DNA of 21,468 bases from Thermoprotei archaeon ex4572_64 (GTDB taxonomy: Archaea > Thermoproteota > Thermoprotei > Thermoproteales > Thermocladiaceae): contig NJDF01000026.1 of assembly GCA_002254895.1 (NCBI GenBank), forward strand, positions 1 to 21,468, written 5' to 3'. The translations under genes and the position numbers were made by a program. How positions within the stretch are numbered: the stretch's first letter is position 1; each line of letters begins with the position of its first letter. A model generated the notes under the pieces. The model was not told the origin of the DNA. It did not search any database and saw only the letters and a program-made list of their open reading frames with translations. This document shows, piece after piece, positions 13,848 through 21,468 of this stretch.

Positions 13848-15089
13848 ATGGTAGAGCTTTTCAAGAAGTTGAAGAGAGTTGATGAAGTCTTAAAAGAACT
13901 TTCTCAATACTTAAAAGCTCGCATCACTACAGTTAAGCTCAACATCAGTGAAGCATTGGGTCACTATTTAGCTGAAGACGTTTATGCTAAGATAGATATA
14001 CCATACTTCAATAGAAGTGTTGTTGATGGTTTTGCCATATGTAGTGAGGATACTTTTGGAGCGTCACTACATAATCCAGCCATATTGAAAATAGTAAGAG
14101 TGGAAAAACCTGAATCTTACGAATTAAAGAGAGGTGAGGCCGTAGAGGTATTTACAGGCTCTCCCTTACCTAGAAATGCTGATGCTGTGGTCATGTATGA
14201 AGATGTGAATATTAGAGAAGATTTTATTGAAGTAACTAGACCAATAGTGCCGTATAGTAATGTCTCTAAGAAAGGTGAAGATTTTAGAAAAGGAGAGCTT
14301 GTTCTCAAGAAAGGCACTAAGTTAAGGCCATGGGATATAGCTGTACTTGCAAGTCTTGGATATAGACAAGTCGAAGTTTACAAACCAAGAGTAGCACTAT
14401 TATGTACAGGAGATGAGCTTGTAGAACTATATGAAGTTGATGATATCTTGAAGATACCTTATGGAAAGATCATAAACTCCACAAGATATGTAGTTGAAGG
14501 ACTACTTAAAGAATTTGGATGTGAAGTTACTTACCTAGGAGTAGTACCTGATAATGATGACGTGATTGCTAACACTTTAAGGAAGGTCTTATCAAGTCAT
14601 GACCTTGTAGTAACTATTGGTGGTGTATCTGTTGGTAAGCGTGACTTAACGTTTAAAGCAGTATTAAAGTTAGATCCTGAGTACTACTGTCACGGATTAG
14701 CTATCAGACCTGGAAGACCAACAAGTGTAGCTATTATTAATGGTAAGCTAGTAATCATGCTTAGTGGTTTTCCTGTAGCTGCACTTACAGGTTTCGAGTT
14801 TCTACTTAGACCAATACTTTTAAAGTTAATAGATGGTGTAGACGAATTGAGACCTACAGTTAAAGGTAAATTATTGAGAAGAATTAACAAGCCAATAAAT
14901 GTTAAAGCTCTAGTGAGAGTGAAAGTCTGTAGAGAGAATAATAACTACATCATTGAACCACTAGCTCTTACAGGTAGTGGTGTACTTTCAACCTTAAGTA
15001 AAAGTAATGGCGTGATTATTATATCTGAAGATGTTGAGGGATTTGATGAGAATAGCGTTATTGAGGTAATACTAACTAGATATCAATGA
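13848..15089 (+). CDS. moeA: molybdopterin molybdenumtransferase MoeA
   Basis: MoeA inserts molybdate (or tungstate) into adenylylated molybdopterin, the last step of cofactor synthesis; tungsten use is common in thermophilic archaea. The protein is 413 residues with the expected four-domain order: N-terminal domain with IDIPYFNRSVVDGFAI, EVFTGSPLPRNADAVVMYED, the linker KKGEDFRKGELVLKKGTKLR, the MoaB/MogA-like domain with RVALLCTGDELVELYE, GKIINSTRYVVEGLL, VVTIGGVSVGKRD and LAIRPGRPTSVA, and LSGFPVAALTGFE, then domain IV. It is complete. It starts at ATG 13848, 30 bp after purQ; a TATA-like TTTTAATTAA lies at 13811-13820. No other molybdopterin gene is nearby. Confidence 0.95.
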   Translation: MVELFKKLKRVDEVLKELSQYLKARITTVKLNISEALGHYLAEDVYAKIDIPYFNRSVVDGFAICSEDTFGASLHNPAILKIVRVEKPESYELKRGEAVEVFTGSPLPRNADAVVMYEDVNIREDFIEVTRPIVPYSNVSKKGEDFRKGELVLKKGTKLRPWDIAVLASLGYRQVEVYKPRVALLCTGDELVELYEVDDILKIPYGKIINSTRYVVEGLLKEFGCEVTYLGVVPDNDDVIANTLRKVLSSHDLVVTIGGVSVGKRDLTFKAVLKLDPEYYCHGLAIRPGRPTSVAIINGKLVIMLSGFPVAALTGFEFLLRPILLKLIDGVDELRPTVKGKLLRRINKPINVKALVRVKVCRENNNYIIEPLALTGSGVLSTLSKSNGVIIISEDVEGFDENSVIEVILTRYQ

Positions 15090-15125
15090 GGAATTATTTT
15101 AAAGACCTAAATTCTAGATAATACC

Positions 15126-15584
15126 ATGTCATTAATTACAGAGCTCATTAAAGAAACACCTGCACACATTGAATCTTTCAATAACATTAAAGTCAAGACT
15201 TTTGAAGTACCTACATATAAGTACTTTGCGAGAAGAGAAATTACATACCTAGCATTAACCTTAGACATTAATGAGAATGATATTGTTAATAAGATTAATG
15301 AGACTAAACTTGGTAGAAAGACTATTGAGAAGATATATGCATATAGACATGACTCAGAACCTTGGACTTTAGCAAAACCAAGACTTCCAGACCTCATAGA
15401 AAACAATATAGACGCTGACGTTGAAGAAATTAGTGAGAGAAATCTTCTACTAGCATCACTGCACGTTAATAATATTAGAAATTTTGTAAGAATATTACTA
15501 GAAACCAAACCTGAGTATAGGGAATTAACCATTGTTAGACTAATAGAACCTAAATGTACTATTAGATATTGGATCTACATTTAA
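15126..15584 (+). CDS. hypothetical protein, 152 residues
   Basis: I do not recognise it. It is a soluble, mixed-charge protein without membrane segments or cysteine clusters (a single cysteine in EPKCTIRYW near the end). The predicted pattern is helix-rich, with KYFARREITYLALTLDINEN and ISERNLLLASLHVNNIRNFV as notable helices. ATTTTAAAG at 15094-15102 is a TATA box about 28 bp in front of ATG 15126, so it has its own leaderless promoter. Base composition and AGA use match neighbours. The stop shares a TTAA with the stop of the convergent gene at 15581. The opposite-strand frame inside it (15107-15532) is a shadow. Confidence 0.65.
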   Translation: MSLITELIKETPAHIESFNNIKVKTFEVPTYKYFARREITYLALTLDINENDIVNKINETKLGRKTIEKIYAYRHDSEPWTLAKPRLPDLIENNIDADVEEISERNLLLASLHVNNIRNFVRILLETKPEYRELTIVRLIEPKCTIRYWIYI

Positions 15585-16111
15585 ATTACGTAATTATCAT
15601 CATTTAAGATTACGCTAATAAGATTGCCATATCTTTTAGATAGTGTACTTAACTTTCTATCACTAATCTTTAAAAAATTAAATACACCCTTACCTTTCAA
15701 AATCACCTCACTACTCACCTCATGACTTTCAATTATGATTCTCTCAAAGTCTTTAAGAAGACTTATTAGCTCACCATAGCTCTCAAGATCAACATGAATT
15801 ACAGGTAAGGAGAGCAATATAATTATCCTAACATCTTCATCAACTTGTTTTAAAAGATTTACAACATTATCACGCAGTTCTGAACTTAGAAAGATAAGTT
15901 CAAAATTATCGAGAATCAGTACATCACTTCTTAACACATTGATGTTCTTCTCAAGAAGATCATTGATGTCTACACAATTTATACTTCTAAACTTATTGTG
16001 AAGTTCTTTAAGTATGGTTTTCTTGACGTTATCATCGCGATACATGATTATTAGCTTTCTAATTGTTCCTTTACTTAAATCATCAATACTTCTCTTCCAA
16101 TTATTAAACAT
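15581..16111 (-). CDS. hypothetical protein, possible degenerate P-loop fold
   Basis: The protein is 176 residues. The strand-helix order suggests a RecA/AAA-like fold: RKLIIMYRDDNVKKTILKEL at the place of a P-loop, but without the GxxGxGK(S/T) residues, then DVLILDNFELIFL, which looks like Walker B (hydrophobic run followed by D), and VRIIILLSLPVIHVDLES as the next strand. If so it cannot bind nucleotide in the usual way. The C-terminal part (FLKISDRKLSTLSKRYGNL) is helical. I do not recognise a family. A TATA-like TTAAAAAT at 16137-16144 lies about 26 bp from the start. It converges on the 15126 gene with a 4-bp overlap. Confidence 0.6.
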   Translation of the reverse strand: MFNNWKRSIDDLSKGTIRKLIIMYRDDNVKKTILKELHNKFRSINCVDINDLLEKNINVLRSDVLILDNFELIFLSSELRDNVVNLLKQVDEDVRIIILLSLPVIHVDLESYGELISLLKDFERIIIESHEVSSEVILKGKGVFNFLKISDRKLSTLSKRYGNLISVILNDDNYVI

Positions 16112-16179
16112 TTACTTACAGGAACTTTTGATAGATATTTTTAACATCTCGTAAATTAACTTGATAATATGTAGGTATT

Positions 16180-17131
16180 TTAGAAATCCCAGCTTCCTGT
16201 AGTTAGGAATTTATGAATATTCTTAGCAGCTTCAAGACCTGTCTTTAAGGCATTACATTCCACAGCATTCTCGTCTAAATGGTGGTGTTGGTTCTTCACC
16301 AACAGCTAGAATTACATTATCGACTTCTAAGTAGTGTTCAGTTCCTGGTACAGGTTCAAACATCTTTCTACCTCTTTTGTCAACTTTATCTGTGAGCTTC
16401 ATTTTAATAAGTTCTACAGCTTCAACTCTATCCTTACCTATAATTTTGTTAATACCTACAAGCTCGATAAACTGTACTCCTCTACTTACTAGCTTCTTAA
16501 TCTCGCCATGACCAGCTGGTGCCTCATTAATAGTTCTTCTATAGAGAATCATTATGTTCTTGACTTTCATTTTTAGCAACTCATAAGCAACATCTATAGC
16601 TGCAAGACCAGCTCCAATAATGGCAACTCTTTCACCAATCTTGTACTTCCTCCTTACTTCATATCCAAGCTCTTCAAGTCTTCTTCTATATAGAAAGTCT
16701 AGTGCAGTGTATGTTCCTTCAAGTTCTTCACCAGGAATTCCAAGTCTTCTACATTTCCAAGTGCCTGTAGCTACCAGTACTGCATCATGATTGTTAATCA
16801 CATCTTCAAAATTTACAGTCTTTTCAACAACATCATCACCAACAACTTCATAACCATCACTAGTGACTTTAGTTTTCATATGGAAGTGCACACCAACTTG
16901 TCTTAACTCTTCAACACCAGCTCTAATACTTTGCTTAGGTATTCTCTCACTAGGTATTGCAAACATCATTAGACCTCCAGGTTCTGGAAGTCTATCATAC
17001 ACGTGTACTTCATGACCCATGCAAGCTAAATAGCCTGAAGCTACGAGGCCTGCAGGTCCTGAACCTATAATGGCAATCTTAAAGCCTGTCCTCTCAACCT
17101 TCCCAAGTCTGCATTGAAGTATGAATCTCAT
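16180..17131 (-). pseudogene. glutamate-synthase-small-subunit-like flavoprotein, 3' deleted and frameshifted
   Basis: Residues 1-290 belong to the GltD-type NAD(P)/FAD oxidoreductases: IAIIGSGPAGLVASGYLACM (FAD Rossmann), YDRLPEPGGLMMFAIP, VLVATGTWKCRRLGIPGEE, and a second Rossmann VAIIGAGLAAIDVAYELL with LYRRTINEAPAG, then NVILAVGEEPTPPF. Relatives continue with about 50 residues that contain GVFAAGD, the second FAD contact. Here the frame ends at RRECCGM* (16253), while the +1 frame gives ENAVECNALKTGLEAAKNIH and KFLTTGSWDF (to 16180), the typical end of the family. So the FAD-closing segment is missing and the frame is shifted. No iron-sulphur N-terminal domain is present. Start is ATG 17131, with TATA-like TTTAAATA about 26 bp upstream. 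Confidence 0.75.
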
Positions 17132-17153
17132 CGTGTTTAAGTTTACTTTTAAA

Positions 17154-17976
17154 CTATTTAAAGTATTGTATTGAATTGAAATTTTTCAAAAACTTTAACA
17201 CATAATTACTTGAAGTTATGACAGTGCAGTACTTATCAACGTTTAAGTATTTAGCTATAGGTTTACACTTGACTTTTAAGAGAAATACGGCATTCACATT
17301 CACTGGTCTCTCCATGTATGATTCTAGATTTGCGATACCTTTAGAGATAATCATTGATGAATTACTGATCAGTTTATTCACAATGTTTGTTGAGAAAAAT
17401 GGGTAATTGCTACCAGTACTTATTAGCTCAACTTCCTCATTAAGATTTCTCACAGCGTAGTCGTAAGTTACGTCAATCTCGTAGGGTTTTTCTCTCACAA
17501 CTACTTTAACCTTAAAACCCATATCTGTAAGTTTCTTAATTAGTAATTTATCAATAACGAATTCGCCAGCATTGTCAAGTAGATACACTACCTCATCAAT
17601 CCTGCTCTCCATTAACTTCTTGAGATAGCTCTTATCTATGCCAAGCCATAGAACTTCATGTCTAAGATGTTGAAGAATATCTTTAGTATCTACTTCATAC
17701 TCTCTCATAGGTACATCAACAGCATTTGCATTAGCTGCTATCTCTAATAGTTCAAGAGTATCTTCAACTTTATCTAGAGAGACTTGCTCTACAAGTCTCT
17801 GAAAGTAGTGTTCAAGCTCAAGCTTATCATCAAGGTGAGGGTCAGGATTTTTTGAAAGTTCTGTCAGTATTAAGTATCTCCTTAATATTTTCTCTAGTAT
17901 CGATACCTAACTTTCTAAGCTCTCTTAATCTAGACTCAACAACACATAGGGTACATATAACATTATCTATCAGCAT
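17154..17976 (-). pseudogene. DUF89 (damage-control phosphatase-like) gene with a frameshift
   Basis: The 3' frame (from 17708 or earlier) carries the DUF89 core: RIDEVVYLLDNAGEFVIDKL, VKVVVREKPYEIDVTYDYA, MIISKGIANLES, matching the metal-binding D-N..E, D-x-T and K-G-x-A-N blocks. The frame is open upstream to about 17890 (NPDPHLDDKLELEHYFQRL). The family's N-terminus is in another frame from ATG 17976: MLIDNVICTLCVVESRLREL with the family's CxxC, RKLGIDTREN, stopping at 17846. The switch lies near 17885-17895. With one base corrected the protein would be about 273 residues, near full length. TAAAATA-type TATA at about 18000-18006 fits ATG 17976. A single error or a recent mutation are both possible. 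Confidence 0.75.
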
Positions 17977-18104
17977 CGTTAGATAACTCAGCTTTATGGG
18001 TATTTTAAAATTTCAAAAATCTTAACAACTCTTTACCTAGATCTTTAGAAATTAGAGAAGCATTAAAAATTTCTAAAATAGTCTAGATATCGCGTTTAGA
18101 AGAG

Positions 18105-19388
18105 ATGTCTATCAGAATTGACGTACTTGGTGGTGGTGGAGAAGTTGGTAGAGTAGGTTTGAGTATTAAGAATCTAAGAACAGGAACAACAATACTTCTA
18201 GACTATGGCGTAAAATTTGATGAACAAGATAGACCAGTATTTCCACAACACGTTAGACCTAAAGATATTAATGCAGTAATTTTAAGTCATGCACACTTAG
18301 ATCACTGTGGAGCACTTCCAAGTTTATATATTAGTCATAACGTGCCACTCTATACTACACCACTAACTATAGAGCTTTCAGAACTATTGATTAAGGATTT
18401 TCTAAAACTTAGTGGATACTACTTACCTTTCGAGTATGAGGAGATAAATAGAGTTAGAGAGAATACGTATCCTGTAACGTATGGTGAGGAGGTAAGTGTT
18501 AATGAGGTAAGTATTAGCTTCATCAATGCAGGTCACGTACCAGGAAGCATGATGAGCCTCATAGACATTGATGGTTATAGAATACTCTTTACAGGAGACT
18601 TTAATACCATAGATACCAACTTACTGAGAGGAGCAGACCTTGGCGAAGTTGGAAGTAAAGTTGACTTGATAATTATGGAGGGAACTTACGTTAATGGCAC
18701 TCATCCCTCCAGAGTAGAAGTTGAGAAAGAATTTGTAGGTATTATTGAAGATACATTAAGCAGTGGTGGTTCTGTACTTATTCCAAGTTTTGCAGTTGGT
18801 AGAGCGCAAGAAATCATGTTAACATTAATCAAGTATAAGCTCAATGATTACCCCATAGTTATTGATGGACTTGCAAGAGTAGCTAATGAGATTATTCAAA
18901 AGTATCCTCAATACTTGAGAGATTATAACCTATACAGAAGAGCTATTGAGTACTGCATTGACGTTCCTAGTGACTATTTTAGAAGAAATATAGTTAAAGA
19001 ACCTTGCATAATAATAGCACCTGCAGGAATGCTTAAGGGAGGTGCAGTGTTGTTTTACTTGAAAAAGCTTGGAAGGAGTAGAAAGAATGCAATAATTATG
19101 CCGAGTTTTCAAGTACCAGGTACGCCTGGTTTCTCACTGTTAACTAAAGGTAGAGTATGGCTTGGTGGTGAATTCATTGTTGAAGCAAAAGTTTACTGGC
19201 TAGATTTTAGTGCACACCTAGATAAGAAAGAGATTATAAAGTTCATTAAGAGATTTGGACCAGACACTAAGATACTAATGATACATACGGAGAAGTTAAG
19301 TGCATATAGATTTTCAGAAAAAGCACGTGAACTCTACGGTATAGACAATATACATGTGCCAGATAATGAGGAGACAATAATAATTTAG
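18105..19388 (+). CDS. beta-CASP metallo-beta-lactamase ribonuclease, aCPSF2 type
   Basis: The protein is 427 residues without N-terminal KH domains, which distinguishes it from aCPSF1. Motifs: LLDYGVKFDE (near motif 1), zinc site SHAHLDHCGALPSL, INAGHVPGSMMSLI (motif 3), LFTGDFN (motif 4), the beta-CASP block VLIPSFAVGRAQEI, APAGMLKGGAVLFYL, and SAHLDKKEI then MIHTEKLSA. The sequence MPSFQVPGTPGFSLLTKGR fits the archaeal aCPSF2/RNase J-like group. It is likely an endo- or 5'-3' exoribonuclease in RNA decay or processing. A TATA-like TCTAAAATA (18072-18080) lies 28 bp before ATG 18105. The stop codon overlaps that of argC/lysY. Confidence 0.92.
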   Translation: MSIRIDVLGGGGEVGRVGLSIKNLRTGTTILLDYGVKFDEQDRPVFPQHVRPKDINAVILSHAHLDHCGALPSLYISHNVPLYTTPLTIELSELLIKDFLKLSGYYLPFEYEEINRVRENTYPVTYGEEVSVNEVSISFINAGHVPGSMMSLIDIDGYRILFTGDFNTIDTNLLRGADLGEVGSKVDLIIMEGTYVNGTHPSRVEVEKEFVGIIEDTLSSGGSVLIPSFAVGRAQEIMLTLIKYKLNDYPIVIDGLARVANEIIQKYPQYLRDYNLYRRAIEYCIDVPSDYFRRNIVKEPCIIIAPAGMLKGGAVLFYLKKLGRSRKNAIIMPSFQVPGTPGFSLLTKGRVWLGGEFIVEAKVYWLDFSAHLDKKEIIKFIKRFGPDTKILMIHTEKLSAYRFSEKARELYGIDNIHVPDNEETIII

Positions 19389-20449
19389 ACTGGAAAAATT
19401 GATGGTAAGTGAAGTGCTGTTTTCTCATCATAACCCATAACTACATTGAAACACTGTACTGCTTGACCACTTGCACCTTTCATTAAGTTATCGATGGCTG
19501 TGAAGGTTATTATTCTTCCTAATCTATCGTCAATTTCAAAACCTATATCTGCAAAATTACTACCAATAACGTACTTAACGTCTGGATATCTATGCAATCC
19601 CGTTCTATCCTTAACAATTCTAATGAATGGTTCATTACCATACATGGATCTAAAGATCTTCCACAAGTCTGGCTCTGTTACCTGCCTCTTACACCATGAA
19701 TGTCCTGTAGCTAAGATTCCACGTACAAGATCTACAGCATGTGGTGTAAAGGCTATTCTCACCTCATCACCAGCAATTCTTGATAATTCCTGCTCAATTT
19801 CAGCTACATGCCTATGATGAGCAACCTCGTAAGGCCTAACAACGTATGTTCTGTATGAGTGTAGATCTAGTCTTGGTGCATGTGCACCAGCACCACTACT
19901 TGCAATTTTTACATCAATAACTATCTTATCGAGACTTACAACTCCAGCTTTTACTAGAGGTGCAAGACCAAGAATGCCTGCAGTTGCCATGCATCCTGGA
20001 ACTGCAACTAATTTTGCACCTCTAAGTTCTTCCCTATGAAGTTCAGGTAATCCATATATGGCTTTTTGTAAAAGATCAGGATATGGATGAGGTTTTTCCC
20101 ATCTATACCACTTAACATAGGCTTCAGGATCTTTTAATCTAAAATCTGCAGATAAGTCAATAATAGTTAATCCCGTCTCGTAAAGTTTAGGTACCCACTT
20201 AATACTCTCACCATGAGGAAGTGCTAGAAAGATAACATCACAATTATTAATTATCTTGTCAAGATTTGGTTCTATAAATTTAAGATTTGTCAATCCTCTA
20301 AGATGTGGATGAACTCTATAGACAAATTCACCTTTATATTCTCTAGAAGTTGCTACTGTAACTTCAACTTCAGGATGATTAGTAAGTATTCTTAACAATT
20401 CTCCACCAACAAAGCCTGAAGCACCAAGAATACCAACTCTTACAGACAT
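19385..20449 (-). CDS. argC: N-acetyl-gamma-glutamyl / LysW-aminoadipyl phosphate reductase (ArgC/LysY)
   Basis: The enzyme reduces the acyl phosphate to the semialdehyde in arginine or in carrier-bound (LysW) lysine/arginine biosynthesis. The protein is 354 residues, full length. VRVGILGASGFVGGELLRIL is the NADP Rossmann motif, VIFLALPHGES and IIDLSADFRL follow, and the catalytic cysteine is in LVAVPGCMATAGILGLAPL; a histidine-rich stretch RPYEVAHHRHVAEIEQEL and IAFTPHAVDLVRGIL complete the ArgC pattern. In crenarchaea one enzyme often serves both pathways, so lysY is an equally valid name. It has its own TATA-like TTTAAAAG (about 20477-20485). The ATP-grasp gene 52 bp upstream supports the carrier-protein route. 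Confidence 0.92.
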   Translation of the reverse strand: MSVRVGILGASGFVGGELLRILTNHPEVEVTVATSREYKGEFVYRVHPHLRGLTNLKFIEPNLDKIINNCDVIFLALPHGESIKWVPKLYETGLTIIDLSADFRLKDPEAYVKWYRWEKPHPYPDLLQKAIYGLPELHREELRGAKLVAVPGCMATAGILGLAPLVKAGVVSLDKIVIDVKIASSGAGAHAPRLDLHSYRTYVVRPYEVAHHRHVAEIEQELSRIAGDEVRIAFTPHAVDLVRGILATGHSWCKRQVTEPDLWKIFRSMYGNEPFIRIVKDRTGLHRYPDVKYVIGSNFADIGFEIDDRLGRIITFTAIDNLMKGASGQAVQCFNVVMGYDEKTALHLPSIFPV

Positions 20450-20501
20450 AAATTAGCCCTTAAGCAAGAGACTTTTTAACTTTTAAAGATCATGAATATC
20501 A

Positions 20502-21248
20502 TTACTTTTTAATTACTTTCTTAACAAGCCTAACGTACTTCTCAATTAAGTTCTTACCTGAAAGTTCAGGTACAGGATTAACATCTATTACATACTCGTC
20601 ATGGGTGAAGTATATTTCACAAACTTTACAATTAAGGACTTCACATATCTTTAAAGCTAAATCTTCATACTTTCTTAAAGATACGTAATCATCAATGACA
20701 AGACACTTCTCAACACTACCAGGCCATCTAAATAGTATGCTAGTTATTGTGTGTGGATTTCTCATAAATGCTCTATACTCGAGAATTGACTTTAATCCTT
20801 CAAGACTTGTAACTACACCATCAATTCCTACCTCCCTAAGCGGTGAAAATATACCTGCAGGATACTTAATATCGATATTTAGGTTGCTATTACCTACATA
20901 ACCTACTATTAATCTTATATCAGGTACCTTAATGTCATGTCTACTCAGCACACTATACATAACTACTCTGTCGTGTGTTTTTAAGAAAGTTTCAAAACTA
21001 TTTATAGACTCTCTAAACATTGATGATATGTGAAGTGCCTTAACTGGTGATTGTACATTAACTAAGAGTAGAGCTTCATCGTTGAGATTAAGTATAGTGT
21101 TGTTAACATTTATGAGTGTAGTGTTTGGGAATTCATCTTTAAGTAGTCTATGTAGTTCTAAGCATGACGTTGTTAACCTGTCATACGCTATTATGATCTT
21201 TCTATCTCTACATTTAAGTATCTGATTTACACTCTTGGCAAAGACTAA
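20502..21248 (-). CDS. divergent ATP-grasp ligase, LysX/ArgX-like, without a canonical start
   Basis: The frame is open from just after TGA 21251 and runs about 248 codons. It begins with KCRDRKIIIAYDRLTTSCLE, comparable to the (K)IxIxYDR N-terminus of LysX/RimK-type ligases, then FETFLKTHDRVVMYSVLSRH DIKVPD (the place of KLLTS..L...GIxxP), IKYPAGIFSPLREVGIDGVV (ATP lysine and glycine-rich loop), CKVCEIYFTHDEYVIDVNPV and PELSG, the Mg-binding end. It would ligate an amino acid to LysW; the neighbour ArgC/LysY supports this. It is divergent and shorter than LysX (about 280), so call is moderate. No ATG/GTG/TTG occurs in frame before ATG 21020, which would remove the N-terminal domain. GGTGAT (21253-21248) may be an SD. 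Confidence 0.65.
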   Translation of the reverse strand, partial: LVFAKSVNQILKCRDRKIIIAYDRLTTSCLELHRLLKDEFPNTTLINVNNTILNLNDEALLLVNVQSPVKALHISSMFRESINSFETFLKTHDRVVMYSVLSRHDIKVPDIRLIVGYVGNSNLNIDIKYPAGIFSPLREVGIDGVVTSLEGLKSILEYRAFMRNPHTITSILFRWPGSVEKCLVIDDYVSLRKYEDLALKICEVLNCKVCEIYFTHDEYVIDVNPVPELSGKNLIEKYVRLVKKVIKK

Positions 21249-21279
21249 TCACCAAGTTAATCTTAAAGTTCAGTACCTA

Positions 21280-21287
21280 TTTATAAG
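21280..21287 (-). promoter_or_regulatory. TATA box of the ATP-grasp gene
   Basis: CTTATAAA on the minus strand predicts an RNA start near 21258, about ten bases before the open frame begins. It argues that translation starts well upstream of ATG 21020. Confidence 0.5.
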
Positions 21288-21299
21288 TATTATCGTTAC

Positions 21300-21468
21300 T
21301 AGGTAAATGTTGAATCTGAAATGTTGATTCTAGATCGTGGAAGATTAAGTTAGTAAAAAATCATAGATGTGAAGTGCACTTACCCGATGCTCCGGACCTG
21401 GATGTAAATCTAAGAGGAGGTGAAGAGAGGGTTAACTAGAAGTTCAATACTTAAAATCAATGCTGATT
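21300..21468. other. intergenic end of window with a GC-rich island
   Basis: No gene is called. The stretch 21372-21420 is much richer in G+C than its surroundings, contains the perfect palindromes AAGTGCACTT (21372-21381) and TCCGGA (21391-21396), and could be part of a structured RNA running off the window or the start of a coding region (one frame from GTG 21375 reads VHLPDAPDLDVNLRGGEERV). I cannot decide. Confidence 0.3.

Noticed and set aside
15107..15532. 141-codon minus-strand frame inside the 15126 gene
   Set aside because: Shadow: the forward gene has the leaderless promoter and a charged soluble composition; the reverse frame is leucine/serine-rich as mirror frames are here.
21309..21331. 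Direct repeat AATGTTGAATC / AATGTTGATTC
   Set aside because: Only two short copies 14 bp apart; no array and no CRISPR-like spacing.

Overview
The window comes from an AT-rich thermophilic archaeon, most likely of the Crenarchaeota/Thermoproteota. The evidence is an archaeal information-processing set (RpoF, TmcA, Elf1-like factor, Sec61-beta/SecG, ZPR1 protein, Pth2, aCPSF2), a geranylgeranylglyceryl phosphate synthase for ether lipids, arginine encoded almost only by AGA/AGG, and TATA boxes about 25 bp in front of start codons, which implies mostly leaderless mRNAs. I cannot name the genus.

The standout feature is a split tRNA-Pro(UGG) gene. Its 5' part (positions 1-25) is on the + strand at 6112-6151. 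Its 3' part (positions 26-76, with encoded CCA) is on the - strand at 9925-9808, 3.7 kb away. Each part has its own TATA box about 25-28 bp upstream. The 5' part ends, and the 3' part begins, with an 11-nt complementary leader (GGGACCGCGGG / CCCGCGGTCCC) that would join the two transcripts in trans. The 3' part also holds an ordinary 47-nt intron at position 37/38 with a good bulge-helix-bulge. The spliced product folds into a complete tRNA.

Layout: 1-3536 (-): DUF655 protein (cut by the edge), rpoF, a possible Pcc1-like remnant, tmcA. 3651-6028: C2H2 zinc-finger protein, a THEP1 NTPase remnant, a small membrane protein and a ZPR1 protein sharing one TATA box, secG, and a YkgJ-type cysteine-cluster protein. 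6112-9925: the segment bounded by the tRNA parts, holding elf1, GGGP synthase, a 35-residue arginine-rich protein and two decayed genes. 10120-10640: a hairpin, a TnpB transposase scrap and a possible structured RNA. 10676-15089: pth2, inorganic pyrophosphatase, a second YkgJ protein, a Cys-containing orphan, purQ, moeA. 15126-17976: two orphans, a frameshifted and deleted glutamate-synthase-like flavoprotein, a frameshifted DUF89 gene. 18105-21248: aCPSF2, argC/lysY and an ATP-grasp ligase resembling LysX/ArgX, the last two probably for lysine/arginine synthesis on a carrier protein.

Two wider patterns stand out. Decay is common: five to seven genes carry stops, frameshifts or deletions beside intact housekeeping genes. 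Three otherwise conserved genes (ppa, purQ, the ATP-grasp gene) have no ATG/GTG/TTG where they must start; ppa and purQ have an ATT exactly where the promoter or Shine-Dalgarno site predicts initiation.
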